From Rhizophagus irregularis (taxonomy: Eukaryota > Glomeromycota > Glomeromycetes > Glomerales > Glomeraceae): a DNA stretch of 64,000 bases. Both the position numbers and the translations under genes were made by a program. Positions 23,541 to 34,847 of this stretch are shown piece after piece. Below the pieces are notes generated by a model. The model was not told the origin of the DNA, ran no database searches, and was given only the letters and a program-made list of their open reading frames with translations. Position 1 is the stretch's first letter, and each line of letters opens with the position of its first letter. Location of the stretch: NCBI RefSeq assembly GCF_026210795.1, contig NC_089432.1, forward strand, positions 1,054,001 to 1,118,000. Reading direction: 5' to 3'.

Positions 23541-24715
23541 ATGATCTAAATTAAGAAATTTTCAAATCAAACTCTGTTTGTCATACATGTAATGCTTGTT
23601 GTACTCATGAGTCAGATCACCGTTTGATAGTGCATTTTGCATAAATATTATTACAATACTAATAAAGGTTTTTTTTAAAAAAAAAGAAAAAAAAATATTT
23701 ACTTTATTTTTTCAAGTTAGGGAGAATTTGATATAATTATATGGTAATGGCTCACAGTAATGATAAAGGTAATAATTTATATATGACATGAACATTTAAT
23801 ATAACTAGAATTCTAAAATTTTTAACTAAATTTGCCGCAATATAATAAAATAGTTCCCAGTAGTATTTGAAGAATTTGAAGGAAGTAGTAAGTAAAAATC
23901 CAAAGGTAAATCAAACTGAAATATTAAATTTTTATTTATAAATAATTTGAATACTACTTTTTTTGTTAATATACAATGTAATTTAAACTAACTTTTTTAA
24001 TATTATTTAAAGCCTGCAAAATATTCTTTATCCCCCGGCCCCTAAGAAATTATATTATTAAAGATAAGACATTAATGACATTATACATAATTATACATAA
24101 TTATTTTGACTTTATGTAAATAAGCATTGACTAATAGGAATTCAAATGGTCAAATTGAAAATATTTTTCAAAACTTTTTTGTTGTAATAATTAGTAGTCA
24201 TTTACGAATTTATCGATCATTGAATTTTTTTTCCAGGTCATATAAGATGCATATAAAGAATATCCAGCATATTCAGGAAAGCGACAAAAAAGCAGTCAAT
24301 TTATATTTGCCTATTCGATTTGGAAGATTATCTTTTTCTTGTAACATAATTTCAAATAACTCATTCTAATAACCTTAAGTCCTTGATACTTTCACATTTG
24401 GTAATTATCAAATTTTTACTTGAAAGATATTTGCACAAAATACGATTTTTTTTTATTTAAAAATTTCTTGGAGTTAAACACATATACAAGTTTTTTGGCA
24501 GACCATGGAAAAAATATTATTTGTAAATAATGATTTTATTAGAACTATTTTACGCATTGAAGTGTTTAATATTTACATAACCACCAATTTTATAATACAT
24601 TATACAAAATATTTTAAATATATGATGAACACTTAATTTTTTTTAAAAAAAATGAATAGATTTTATTTAATAATGCAAAAATAAAAGTACAACAAATTAA
24701 TTAATATATAAAAGA
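23541..24715. other. AT-rich intergenic DNA
   Basis: No gene was found. The frame 24127-24369 (+) has no family features. The region after 24600 is the downstream side of the next SLR gene. Confidence 0.5.
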
Positions 24716-25591
24716 TTATTCTTCTAAAAGCTCATTTAATTTATCTTGCGCAGATTGGTTTCCTTGTTCAGCAGATTTTTTGTACCAATAAATTGCTTGA
24801 TCAATATCTACATTAATTCCATCTCCATCTTTATACATTTTAGCAATACAGTATTGAGCAAAATCATTTTCAAAGTTTGCTGCCATGAGATACAATTCAA
24901 ATGCTTTTTGTTTGTCAACATAAGTTCCAATTCCCTCAGAATAACACCAACCAAAGTTAATTATTCCATTGATATTTCCTAAATCTGCCGCTTTTTGATA
25001 TAAATCAAATGCTTTTTGGTCATAAGCATCAGTTCCAATTCCATTTTCATAACACCATCCTAAGTTATTCAGTCCACCTGCATATTCTTTTTTTGCTAAA
25101 TTCTTAGATAAGTTGAAAGCTAAATCATCATCACTTTCTGTTACATGGATATATATTTCAGTAAGGTCCAATTGAGCCACTATATTTTGTAATTTTGCCG
25201 CTTTTTGATATAATTTAATTGCCCTTTGTTTATTTAGTTTGGTCTCGATTCCATTATAATTAAAATAACCAAGTAAATAAATAGAATTTGAATTATTTTG
25301 ATTATTTAAAAGGTAATTATAAATTTCTTGAATTATCACCTTATTATTAATATGATTTAAAACACATTGTTTTATAGTTTTTCTACATTTTCCTTCATTT
25401 AATTTATTAAAAATAAGTTCAACTAATTTAACAATCACATTATTTAAATCTCCTTCAAAAATACCTTCGTTGATATTTTCTGTTGCAGGCTCTATTTCGA
25501 TTATGTTAATTTTATCAAAATTCTTAATAATTTGAGAAAACTCATGTAATGAATTATTATTTGAGTTAAGATTAATCGAATTATCTGACAT
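24716..25591 (-). CDS. Sel1-like repeat protein (291 aa)
   Basis: A single exon starting MSDNSINLNS. The shared helical domain (FSQIIKNFDKINIIEIEP, VIVKLVELIFNKLNEG, IIQEIYNYLLNNQ) precedes five SLRs from IYLLGYFNYNGIETKLNK to YWYKKSAEQGNQSAQDKLNE. Repeat 2 is degenerate (IYIHVTESDDDLAFNLSKNL), a feature shared with the 26067 paralogue. The two proteins share the ending DKLNELLEE and the downstream DNA (CTTAATTTTTTT and poly-A), so they look like a recent tandem pair. Intact. Predicted adaptor, partner unknown. Confidence 0.88.
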   Translation of the reverse strand: MSDNSINLNSNNNSLHEFSQIIKNFDKINIIEIEPATENINEGIFEGDLNNVIVKLVELIFNKLNEGKCRKTIKQCVLNHINNKVIIQEIYNYLLNNQNNSNSIYLLGYFNYNGIETKLNKQRAIKLYQKAAKLQNIVAQLDLTEIYIHVTESDDDLAFNLSKNLAKKEYAGGLNNLGWCYENGIGTDAYDQKAFDLYQKAADLGNINGIINFGWCYSEGIGTYVDKQKAFELYLMAANFENDFAQYCIAKMYKDGDGINVDIDQAIYWYKKSAEQGNQSAQDKLNELLEE

Positions 25592-25673
25592 TATAAAGTA
25601 ATCTAATAATAAGAAGGAAAGAGGAAAAAAAGTAAATATGATTGTTTTTTTTTAGCAAGTTATATTTAAGTAT

Positions 25674-25698
25674 ATGGTGATACTGCAGCGATGATCTT
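25674..25698 (-). promoter_or_regulatory. SLR-family upstream element
   Basis: The coding strand reads GATCATCGCTGCAGTATCAC followed by CATA, 85-105 bp before the ATG at 25591. It is a near-consensus copy. Confidence 0.7.
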
Positions 25699-26066
25699 TT
25701 GTGACATGTTACAAAGAAAAATGATGTCATGAGCCATGTGATTTCCAGTTGCTCAGATAGATTATACGGTATATATTTTGGTATTTACATTGGTTAAAAT
25801 CACTTCATGACGTCAGTAAATAAAAATACAACACCGTACAATATTTATATTACCATACATGCTTGTACTAGCATAATAATAAAATCATTGGATACTAGTA
25901 ATGGGATATTGTAAAAATTGCACGTACGGTCTCGTTAATCAATAATATATAAATACAAAATATTTCAAAATATATGATGCACACTTAAATTTAATGAATA
26001 AAAAAAAAATAAATTTTATTTAATAACTGAATGTAAAAAATTGACAATTAAACAAATTAATTAAAT
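25699..26066. other. Intergenic between two tandem SLR genes
   Basis: AT-rich spacer. The part near 25960-26040 (CAAAATATATGATGCACACTTAA, poly-A, TTTAATAA) resembles the sequence downstream of the 24716 gene near 24610-24690, so the duplication that made the two genes probably included their 3' flank. Confidence 0.5.
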
Positions 26067-27038
26067 TTACTCTTCTAAAAGTTCATTTAATTTATCTTGA
26101 GCGGGTAGGTATCCATGTTCAGCAGATTTTTTGTACCAATAACTTGCTTGATCCATATCTTTTTTAGTTCCATAACCATTTTCATACATTTTAGCAATAT
26201 TATATTGGGCACAATCATTTTCCAAATTTGCTGCCATTAAATATAATTCAAATGCCTTTTGTTCATTAACATTAGTTCCAACTCCATTGTGATAACAATT
26301 TCCTAAACTAGATATTCCATGTGTGTTTCCTAAATATGCTGCTATTTGAAATAATTCAAATGCTTCTTGTACATTAATATAAGTTCCAATCCCATAATTA
26401 TAACACCAACCTAAATTATTTATTCCATTTGAATTTCCCAAATCTGCCGCTTTTTGATATAGTTCAAATGCTTTTTCTTCATTTGCGTCAACTCCAATCC
26501 CATGTTCATAACACCACCCTAAGTTATTTAATCCACCTGGATATCCTTTATCCGCTAATTTTTTAGATAATTTAAAAGCTAAACCATCATTATTCTCAGC
26601 ATCTGCTACACAGATAATTATTTCAGAAAGATTTAATTGAGCTACTTTATTTTCTAACTCTGATGCTTTTTTATACAGTTCAATTGCCTTTTGAATGTTA
26701 AAAACAGTTCCAATTCCATGATAATTAAAATATCCGAGTAAATAAATAGAATTTGAATTATTTTGACTATTTAAAAGGTAATTATAAAATTCTTGTGAAA
26801 TTATCTTGTTTTTAGTAATATGCTCTAAAACATATTGTTTTATAATTCTTTCATTTTCTCCTTCATTATGATTATTGAAAATAAGAATAATTAATTCTTC
26901 AACCACAATATTCAAATCTCCTTCAAAAATATCTTTTTTGATATTTCCTGTTGTAGGCTCTATTTCTTCTATATTTACTTTATCAAAATTTTTAATAATT
27001 TGAGAAAACTCATGTAACGAATTATTGATATCAAACAT
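26067..27038 (-). CDS. Sel1-like repeat protein (323 aa)
   Basis: A single exon starting MFDINNSLHEFSQIIKNFDK. The shared helical domain (IVVEELIILIFNNHNEG, ISQEFYNYLLNSQ) is followed by six SLRs. Repeat 2 is weak (EIIICVADAENNDGLAF). Repeats 3 to 5 are canonical (LNNLGWCYEHGIGVDANE and similar). Repeat 3 is nearly identical to repeat 3 of the 21782 gene (LGWCYEHGIGVDAN), which suggests exchange between paralogues. It ends DKLNELLEE like the 24716 protein. Intact. Predicted adaptor, partner unknown. Confidence 0.88.
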   Translation of the reverse strand: MFDINNSLHEFSQIIKNFDKVNIEEIEPTTGNIKKDIFEGDLNIVVEELIILIFNNHNEGENERIIKQYVLEHITKNKIISQEFYNYLLNSQNNSNSIYLLGYFNYHGIGTVFNIQKAIELYKKASELENKVAQLNLSEIIICVADAENNDGLAFKLSKKLADKGYPGGLNNLGWCYEHGIGVDANEEKAFELYQKAADLGNSNGINNLGWCYNYGIGTYINVQEAFELFQIAAYLGNTHGISSLGNCYHNGVGTNVNEQKAFELYLMAANLENDCAQYNIAKMYENGYGTKKDMDQASYWYKKSAEHGYLPAQDKLNELLEE

Positions 27039-27126
27039 TGTAAAGTAATATAATTATAAGGAGAGAGAAGAAAGAAATTAAATAAAGTGTACCTTTTTTT
27101 TCACAACTTTATTTATAATGAAGTGT

Positions 27127-27150
27127 ATGGTGATACTGCAGTGTAGATCA
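27127..27150 (-). promoter_or_regulatory. SLR-family upstream element, consensus copy
   Basis: The coding strand reads GATCTACACTGCAGTATCAC followed by CAT, 90-110 bp before the ATG at 27038. It contains the palindrome ACTGCAGT. Confidence 0.72.
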
Positions 27151-28385
27151 TTTATGGCAATTTATCGAATTTGTCTTTGTGTAATGTCAATTACTTTATA
27201 GAAGATTAAAATGATGACAATGAGTAGTTATTTATTTCGGTAAACAGTAGTATATTTATCATAAAGATGAAAAATATTTGTAAAAATGGGAGAGCGATGA
27301 TATAAATAATAAAGTACACATTAAATAATTTTTAAATAATATTCACTATCATTTAAATTTTCAGAAAGGGTAATTTAACATAATTAAAAGAACAAAAGTA
27401 TAAAATCATAGAATTACAGTATAAGTTAAATATAGGGTAATTAAGCTAAATTAGTATCAAACTGCATTATTTATTATAATTATGTTGATATGAGTTTGGC
27501 TCTATTTTGTATGTAATGAGTCTGCGACCGTATGTGTTTTATGTGTTGTTACTTTTTGTTAATGATTATTGTCTAAAAGATTTTTTTCCTTTAAACAACT
27601 AATATTTCTGCACGCTTAAGTTTTGTCCTTTTATTTTATCATGCATTAATATTAAAAAATAATTGAATTAATTGAATTAATTAAACTATTATTAACATTT
27701 CTCTCGTTTTCTTTTTTTTTTTAGGGATGGTTTGGCAGTAGAAAATTGAGGGTAAAAAAAAAAACTTATATTTTTATAAATAAACTAACTAAAGCTTTTA
27801 AACAAATCTTATTTAATTTTAACATACTATCGGATTTAAATGGTCGGGCAAATACTACAGCTTTATCTTGTAATTTATTTAGGGAGCGAAATATTTTTGA
27901 TTGTTAATTCTTCGTTTTTTCCTTTTTTGTTTTCGGACATGGATTTCTACAATACAAAGAATTGTATTAGTTTGTTTACAAATATTATGTGTTTGCCAAT
28001 TGATTTCATCGTTTTTTATGAGAAAATCTGCGAAATTTCGAAAATGTTATGTAAAGATGCTTTAATTGATGATGTCATTGGCGCTTGTACGTTAACATAA
28101 TTATTATGACTAATGACTTAATATATACAAGGATTATGTGATATTTACATACAAATTCGATTTATTGAATATATACTACTAGTTTTTTGAATTTTATTTA
28201 TTGATAAAGAATTTTGAAATCATTAATAAATAGTATTTTATAAAATAAAAAAGTAATTTTTTAATTTCTATTACATAAAGTTATAAATAAATATTACATA
28301 AAGTCCAAAAACGAAATAATATGACATTTAAAAATTAGTGATTTTCCTATTTATAAAACTGCGGTTAAATACAGAACACCAAAAA
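27151..28385. other. Intergenic between divergent SLR gene and pseudogene
   Basis: No supportable gene. The 86-codon frame at 27840-28100 (+) has mixed composition with Cys and Asp near its end (CKDALIDDVIGACTLT) and cannot be fully excluded as an exon, but no family or splice pattern supports it. Confidence 0.45.
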
Positions 28386-28406
28386 CTGAGCTGCAGTATC
28401 ACCACA
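28386..28406 (+). promoter_or_regulatory. SLR-family upstream element before a pseudogene
   Basis: GAGCTGCAGTATCACCACAC lies about 100-120 bp before the ATG of the SLR pseudogene at 28507. The element is conserved although the gene is dead, which supports a whole-unit duplication including promoter. Confidence 0.6.
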
Positions 28407-28506
28407 CACAATAAATATGAAAATAATTACACAATTAACACAAATTAATACATTTACTTTTCTTCCTTCTTTAATCTCACTGTTTAGTTAGTTACTGTAC
28501 GTTACA

Positions 28507-28984
28507 ATGTCAAATAAAATGATAACATTGACATTTCAAATACTAATCATTTATCACAAAATGGAACCTACAACCAAAAATATCGATGGATATATTTTTG
28601 AATTCTTATATTGTAATTGATGAGTTAGTTAATCTTATTTTCAAAAGAATGAATGAAGTAAAAGATTATATTGATTATATTAATACTCACACTATACTTT
28701 CACATGAAATTTATAATTAGTTATTAAATAATCAAAATAATTCAAATTTGATTTATTTACTTTGATGTTTTAATTATTATGGAATTGGAACCAATTCTAA
28801 TAAACAAAGAGCAATTGAATTATATCCAAAAGCTGCAGAATTAGAAAATAAAGTAGCTCAATTATATCTTGTTGATGAATGCATTTATGGGGATGTTACA
28901 ATAATTACAATTTAGCTTTTTTTGAGTTATCTAAAAATTAGCAGATGAAGGATATGCGAGTGGAATAAATAACTTAGGATGGTG
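28507..28984 (+). pseudogene. Sel1-like repeat protein pseudogene, truncated
   Basis: The copy begins MSNK like its paralogues and keeps recognisable stretches: MEPTTKNIDGYIFE, DELVNLIFKRMNE, HEIYN then stop, LLNNQNNSNLIYLL then TGA, NYYGIGTNSNKQRAIELYPK, and finally YASGINNLGW followed at once by TGATAAAAAAAATAATAATAG. Several stops and frameshifts lie in the helical domain and first two SLRs. The gene stops abruptly at the third repeat. The opposite orientation to the 26067 gene makes this an inverted neighbour. Confidence 0.85.
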
Positions 28985-29559
28985 ATAAAAAAAAATAATA
29001 ATAGTTTTGCACATTAAATAGGTTATTTAATAGATAGATTACTTTATTGATTAGATTTTTTACGTCTTTATTTATATTAAATTAGATTTGCACCAAATTT
29101 CTTACAATACTAATAAAGAGTGTTACTAGAAAAAAAAACAATACATATTCGCCGATCTGCAGAATGCATGTAATAATTTAGGCGCAGTTAGATTTATATA
29201 TTTTTTTTTAGGTAATTTTTTTCTTGAAATTCTTATGGGTGGTTTATTTAAAAAGATGGAATAAAAAGACTAATTATTAGTCAAAATAATTATATTAAAA
29301 GGCTTTATGGCAAGGATGCCGTGATATAAACCAGTTATTTCACGTCTATGATTTTCATGCTGCGCTATGAAAATCATAGTTCCCATGAAATAACTATTAC
29401 AGATTGGGATCGGCGTGATTAACTGACCAATTTATATGATCTTCGCCCTAAATACTTAAATAATATTTTTTCCGGAGTTTTTTTTCACTTTCTATTGAAA
29501 TTTTTCTTTTTAATTCAGAACAAAATTGTTTTATTAATCCGAATTCGTTTATTATTTAA
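28985..29559. other. Intergenic with a strong hairpin
   Basis: Upstream side of the kinase pseudogene. It holds the hairpin at 29333-29395 and otherwise no gene. Confidence 0.5.
29333..29395. repeat. Long two-step hairpin
   Basis: CTATGATTTTCAT pairs perfectly with ATGAAAATCATAG across an 8-base loop (GCTGCGCT). Outside a small asymmetric bulge, AGTTATTTCA pairs with TGAAATAACT. The flanks carry related direct words (GCCGTGAT and GGCGTGAT), so it may be the core of a small palindromic element. A structured RNA is another possibility. Confidence 0.7.
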
Positions 29560-30060
29560 ATGGATTTTATTCAAATAATTGATGCCTTCTTCTTCATACT
29601 CATCATTATTATTATATATACTAAGTCAAATGAGATATGTATAAAATGTAATAAAATTTGGTTTGAAAAACGGTTCAAGCAAAAATTTAAAAACTGGACT
29701 AGTGGTAATAATGATATTGATAAATTTATCCAAAATACTCAACTATTAACTCATAATGATGCGGAAAAAGTATTAGAATGGATACCTTATGATAAATTTA
29801 ATAATATTAAGTCATTAAGTGCATTGTAAAAGACCAAGTATATAAAGCAAATTGGATTGATAGATATTGATATAAATAAATGGGATGACAAAAATCAAAA
29901 TTGGGAAAGAATAGAACAAAATATATTTGTAATTTTAAAAAGTTTAAATATTTCAAATATTAGTGAATTAAATGAGGTATAATTAATACTATTATTTAAT
30001 AAAATATTTTGAATATTTTGATTTTTATTAATATATTCAATACATCTATTTTTTTTGTAG

Positions 30061-31966
30061 ACTATAGAAGTTTATGGAATAACCCAAAATCCAGAAACAG
30101 AAAAATACATGGTAGTTTTAACATGTAAACAATGTAATAATATATGTAATACAGTACACTTTCAACTAAATTTTGGAAATTGGACTAGTGGTAATAATGA
30201 TATTAATAGATTTATTCGAGATACTCAGCTATTTTTTCATGAAACCAATCAAATATCATATGTATTAGAATGGATTCCTTTTGATAGATTTTATGATATT
30301 AAACATATTATTGCAAAAGGAGAAGTGTATATAGCAAATTGGATTGATGGATATATGAATAAATGGAATAATGAAAATCAAAATTGGGAAAGAAAAAATC
30401 AAAATATGTTCGTAATCCTGAAAAATTTAAACAATTTAGAAATTTTGAAGTTAGAATATATAGGAACGGTATACTATCTGATTTATTCTTTACTAACGAT
30501 AACATTAAAACATTTATTTTACTAATGCATTTTGTGTATATACTATATTTGTAGTTTGAACCTCATCGAGTTTATGGCGTAACCCAAAATCCTGTAACAA
30601 AAGATTATATGATGATTCAGAAAGATATATGTGAAAAATGTAGTTATATATGTAATGCAGTATATTTTCAACGAAATTTCAAAATTTGGACAAGTGGTAA
30701 TAATAATGTTGATAAATTTATCCAAAATACTCAGCTATTAGCTCATAATGATGCGGAAAAAGCACTAGAATGGATACCTTATGATAAAGTTCGTGGTATT
30801 AAATGTATTGTGAAGGATGAAATATATAAAGCAAATTGGATTGATGGGTATATAAATAAGTGGGATGATGAGAATCAAAAGTGGAAAAGAAAAAATCATG
30901 ATATGATTGTAATTTTGAGAAGATTCAATAGTCCAGAAAATAATTTATTAAAATTTATTAATGAGGTATGAATTAATGAATTTTTAAATATTTAATTTTT
31001 GTTAATTTATCATATTTATAGATTGCAAAATATCACAGAGTTTATGGAATAACTCAGGATCCAAAGACAAAACATTATATGGTAATTTTTAGCAAAATGT
31101 GTAAAAAACACAACGATATGTGTAACGCACTATATTTTCAACAAAATTTCAAAAATTGGACTAGTGGTAATAATGATATTGATGAATTTATTCAGATTAC
31201 TCAGCTATTGTCACATAATACCTATCAGATATCAAAAGCATTAGAATGGATTCCTTATGATAGATTTTATAACATTAAATGTACTGCAAAAGTATGCGGA
31301 GATTTGCATCCCCAAAATTTTACTGATAAATTATATAGAGCTAATTGGATTGATGGATATATAAATAAATGGGATGATGCGAATCAAAATTGGAAAAGAA
31401 AAAATCAAGATATGATTATAATTTTGAAAATCTTTAATAGCCCGGAAAACGTTTTGTTAAAATTTATTAGCGAGGTATGATTTATTATTTTTAATGAAAT
31501 TCTGAAAATTTTGATTTTCGTTAATATTTTATTTTTATAGTTTATAGGTTTTCATGAAGTTTATGGGATAACTAAGGATCCAGAGACAAAAAACTTTATA
31601 GTAGCTTTTAATGAAGAATGTAAAAAATACAAGCATGTGTGTAATGCATTACATTTTCAACAAAATTTCAAAAATTGGACAAGTGGTAATAGCGATATTG
31701 ATGGATTTGTTCAATATATTCAGCTATCAAGTCATAGTTATAATGCATGTCATGCATTGGAATGGATACCTTACAATAAATTTTATGATATTGAATATAT
31801 TGCAAAAGGTGGATTTGGCAAAGTTTATAAGGCTAATTGGAAAGATGGATGTATAGATAAATGGGATGATGAAAATCAAAATTGGAGAAGAAAGAATCAA
31901 AATATGTTGGTGGCTTTAAAAAGTTTGAATAATTCAAAAAATGTTACATTGGAGTTTATGAATGAG
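30061..31966 (+). repeat. Tandem kinase N-lobe exon modules (E2 to E5)
   Basis: Four consecutive exons of 408, 411, 453 and 426 bp, all multiples of three, are separated by introns of about 56-89 bp. They repeat the same order of motifs and share intron boundaries (donor GTAT or GTAACT after the Asn-Glu codons, acceptor before the beta4 segment). The exception is E2, which ends in IGT instead of NE. Unit period is about 450-520 bp. Divergence between units is considerable, so the array is older than the one at 39.9-43.8 kb. Confidence 0.85.
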
Positions 31967-33007
31967 GTAACTAATTTTATTATTTGAAATTAGTAAATAT
32001 TTTAATTTTGCTAATATATACATTTTATTTTAGATTACATCACATTGTAAAGTAAATTTGGGTAGGTGCATTGTTAAACTTTATGGAATAACTCAAGATC
32101 CAGAAACAGAAAATTATGCTATGGTTTTAGATTTTGCAGAGGATGGAGATTTACGAAATTATTTAAATAAAAATCATAACAAATTATATCTTAACGATAA
32201 AATTAATTATTTACATAGCATTACACGAGGGCTTGCAGATATTCATAAAAACGAATTAATTCATCGAGATTTACATATTGGTAATATACTAAGGTTCAAA
32301 GATCTCACTTGTATAACTGACATGGGATTATGTAAACCTGCAGATTATAATCCATCAGAAAATACAAAAAATAGTACATATGGTATTTTACCTTATATTG
32401 CTCCTGAAATATTACGAGGACAAAATTATACCAAAGCCTCAGATATTTATAGTTTTGGTATTATTATGTATGAAGTAATTTCTGAATTACCTCCATATCA
32501 TGATGTAAATCATGATTATAATTTAGCAATAAGAATTTGTAAAGGACTTAGACCAAGGTTTAATATCAAAGTACCACAATTAATTGTCCATTTAATTAAA
32601 AGATGCTTAAGATTTTTTTGATTTCTTCTGCTTCTGGTCAACTTAACGGATTTGAATCTAAGTCAATGGTCTAAAGAATTATTTACTACGTTGAAAAATC
32701 ATCATGTAGCTGATAATTATGCAGAAATACAGAAACAAATTAGAGAAGCAGAAAATATCAATAAGAATTTGGCGGTCAGTAGTGCACCTTCAACCAACTT
32801 AGGATTATTGATCGTATAAAACACGTTCAGAAGACATTTATACCAGTAGATTGCTTAATTTTAATAATCTTCCTGAACCAAAAAATTCTGTCGATTATTA
32901 TGATAATCAAAATGATGATATAATTAGCATGGAATCTTCAGGTATCAACTAATTTTATTAAATCAACATAAAATTAATTATTAATAATATTTTAAATTAT
33001 TAAATAG

Positions 33008-33559
33008 AATACTTACAGATTGATTTCCATAAATTGAAAAATGATGATGATAATATTCCTGAACAAAAAATTTCTGATGATTATTATGAAAAAAATGATA
33101 ATAGTGGTATAAATTTCTGATACTTTTTTTTATGAAAAAATATTCAAATTAATTAAAGTATTAATAAGTTTTAATTTACTAAATAGAATCTTTAGAAATT
33201 GATATTTCTCAATTGAAAATTACTGATAATATATTTTTCGTAGAAAAAAATTCTGACGAATATGATGATAAACAAAATGATAATATGATTAAAATGGAAT
33301 TTACAGGTATTGCTTGATAAAAGAAAAATATAAATTAATTATAAAAAGGCTAATAAAATTTTATCTATTAAATAGCATCTTTATCTTTACAAATTGATGT
33401 TTCTCAATTGAATATTAATGAAGATGGTAAATTTTAAGTTTATATTTATAATTTTCTTTTTTATTCATATTTATATCTAAATTTCTACTTTCTTTTTCTT
33501 CTACTTTTTTTTTAGATCAAAGTAACAAATCTAAAGGAGTAATTATCCAAAACGATTAA
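33008..33559 (+). repeat. Tandemly duplicated small C-terminal exons
   Basis: Three small exons of 99, 120 and 51 bp, all in the same phase and each following a TTAAATAG or CTAAATAG acceptor, encode versions of one motif: EYLQIDFHKLK, ESLEIDISQLK and ASLSLQIDVSQLN, with EKNSDEYDDKQND-like acidic tails in the first two. A last 44-bp exon ends SKGVIIQND then stop (33557-33559). Confidence 0.6.
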
Positions 33560-34076
33560 GTAACCAAGTACTCCTTAAATTTTAGTTACTGTAAATTTTA
33601 TATTTTTATACTTTATTTCCCACCATTATAGTTTATAGCAGAAGAAGGGAGTGAGAGTCAAATGTACACTTGTTATATTACTGTATATTTATTTATTTAT
33701 TTTATATTTATTAAAATCATTGATTATATCCTTAAACCTTGATAAATTTATAATTTGACCCTAATACAAAAAGGATTTAAATAAATAAAAAAAAATTATT
33801 TATTATTTCGAGTATACAATCATATTTCACAATTGATGAGTAAATCGAGGAATTTCAATTGAAGGGAAAAAATGTATCAAATTTCAGATTCAAAGTGGCT
33901 AATAAAATAAAAATATATCATAGAATTATCAAAAGTATGATAAGAGTCATAAATTAATATAAGCTAATTTCCTAAATTTCCTTACATGGAGTGCAGAGAT
34001 CTTATCGTGAAACAAAAAAGCGAAGGTTTTGTCACTGATAATCATGACCAGGCATTTTTTTACACGTCTCTATAAA

Positions 34077-34318
34077 CAGAACCTAGAAATATATATAAGA
34101 GGGTCAGGTTTGAGTTTGCATATTTTGAACTAGAAAAATCATGAAAATCCTTCCTTTTTTAGATAATTTTGATAATGCCAGTCAGAATTTTATTTCCTAT
34201 TATAGTAACCGACTGGCATTATCATAATTCCGGCCCTGAAAAAATGCGTACATCTCATATACGTAGTAAAAAATTTTTTTCATCACCTGACCACTATATA
34301 TATATTTCTGGGTCCTCT
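34077..34318. mobile_element. MITE, copy 1 of a family also at 62320
   Basis: The ends are inverted: AGAACCTAGAAATATATATA on the left matches AGGACCCAGAAATATATATA read from the right, followed by GGTCAGGT on both sides. The core (34147-34245) contains CAGTCAGAATTTTATT, TAGTAACCGACTGGCATTAT and ATAATTCCGGCCCTGAAAAA, which recur almost unchanged at 62400-62475. It has no coding capacity. Outer boundaries are approximate. Confidence 0.75.
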
Positions 34319-34847
34319 ATAAACCATAAACTTCAATTTCTCATTATTCAACTTAAAAACATTTATTTTTTTTATATAAAAAATTGATTACTTGACGATA
34401 TATACACTTAGTATACAAGTTTTAGCGAGTCTTTCATTCTGTAGAGGGTTTTACCAAGTGCTGATTTTTTTTAAAGCTAACTTTAAATAGATTAGCTTTA
34501 ATAAATTTTATCAACCAAAATGCATAATATATTGATAATATACCGCACGCAATAATTTCAATTATTTAGTGGGAAATAACTAAAGAATCCATACATCTTA
34601 TATCAACGTGCGATAATTATCAAATACTTTATTTTCCTGTACTCTCATATGCATTATACTGTATATCAATTACAGGACCGATAAAATGATAAAATATCAA
34701 AAAAAATAGGGAAGGTGGCTTTTTGTGGAAGGCGTGCGGGGTGAAAAGAGTTTTCAGTAAGAAGGTAGACTTCGAAGTAGTGTGTGATTTTGGTAGTGCG
34801 GACATGTGCGCTTGCACATGACTATCTTTTTTTTTTCTTTTTTTTTC

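Larger units (their letters stand above)
29560..33559 (+). pseudogene. TKL-type kinase gene with five tandem N-lobe modules, decayed
   Basis: Exons end in phase 0 after an ..NE codon pair: E1 29560-29976, E2 30061-30468, E3 30555-30965, E4 31022-31474, E5 31541-31966, then the C-lobe exon 32034-32621. Each module reads YGITQDPxTKxYMV (beta4-beta5), a CKKHNDMCN-like pair of cysteines, FQQNFKNWTSGNNDIDxFIQ, LEWIPYDRFYNIK, YKANWIDGYINKWDDENQNW. Only E5 keeps a Gly-rich loop (AKGGFGKVYKANW) and the beta3 Lys (VALKSLN). The C-lobe exon has HRDLHIGNIL, ITDMGLC and APE, but ends in a stop after LIKRCLRFF, losing the last helices. E1 has two small insertions that break frame. The downstream linker (LSQWSKELFTTLKNHHVA, AENINKNLAVSS) is frameshifted. 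The tail exons (33008-33106, 33187-33306, 33376-33426, 33516-33559) still splice well. Confidence 0.8.
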
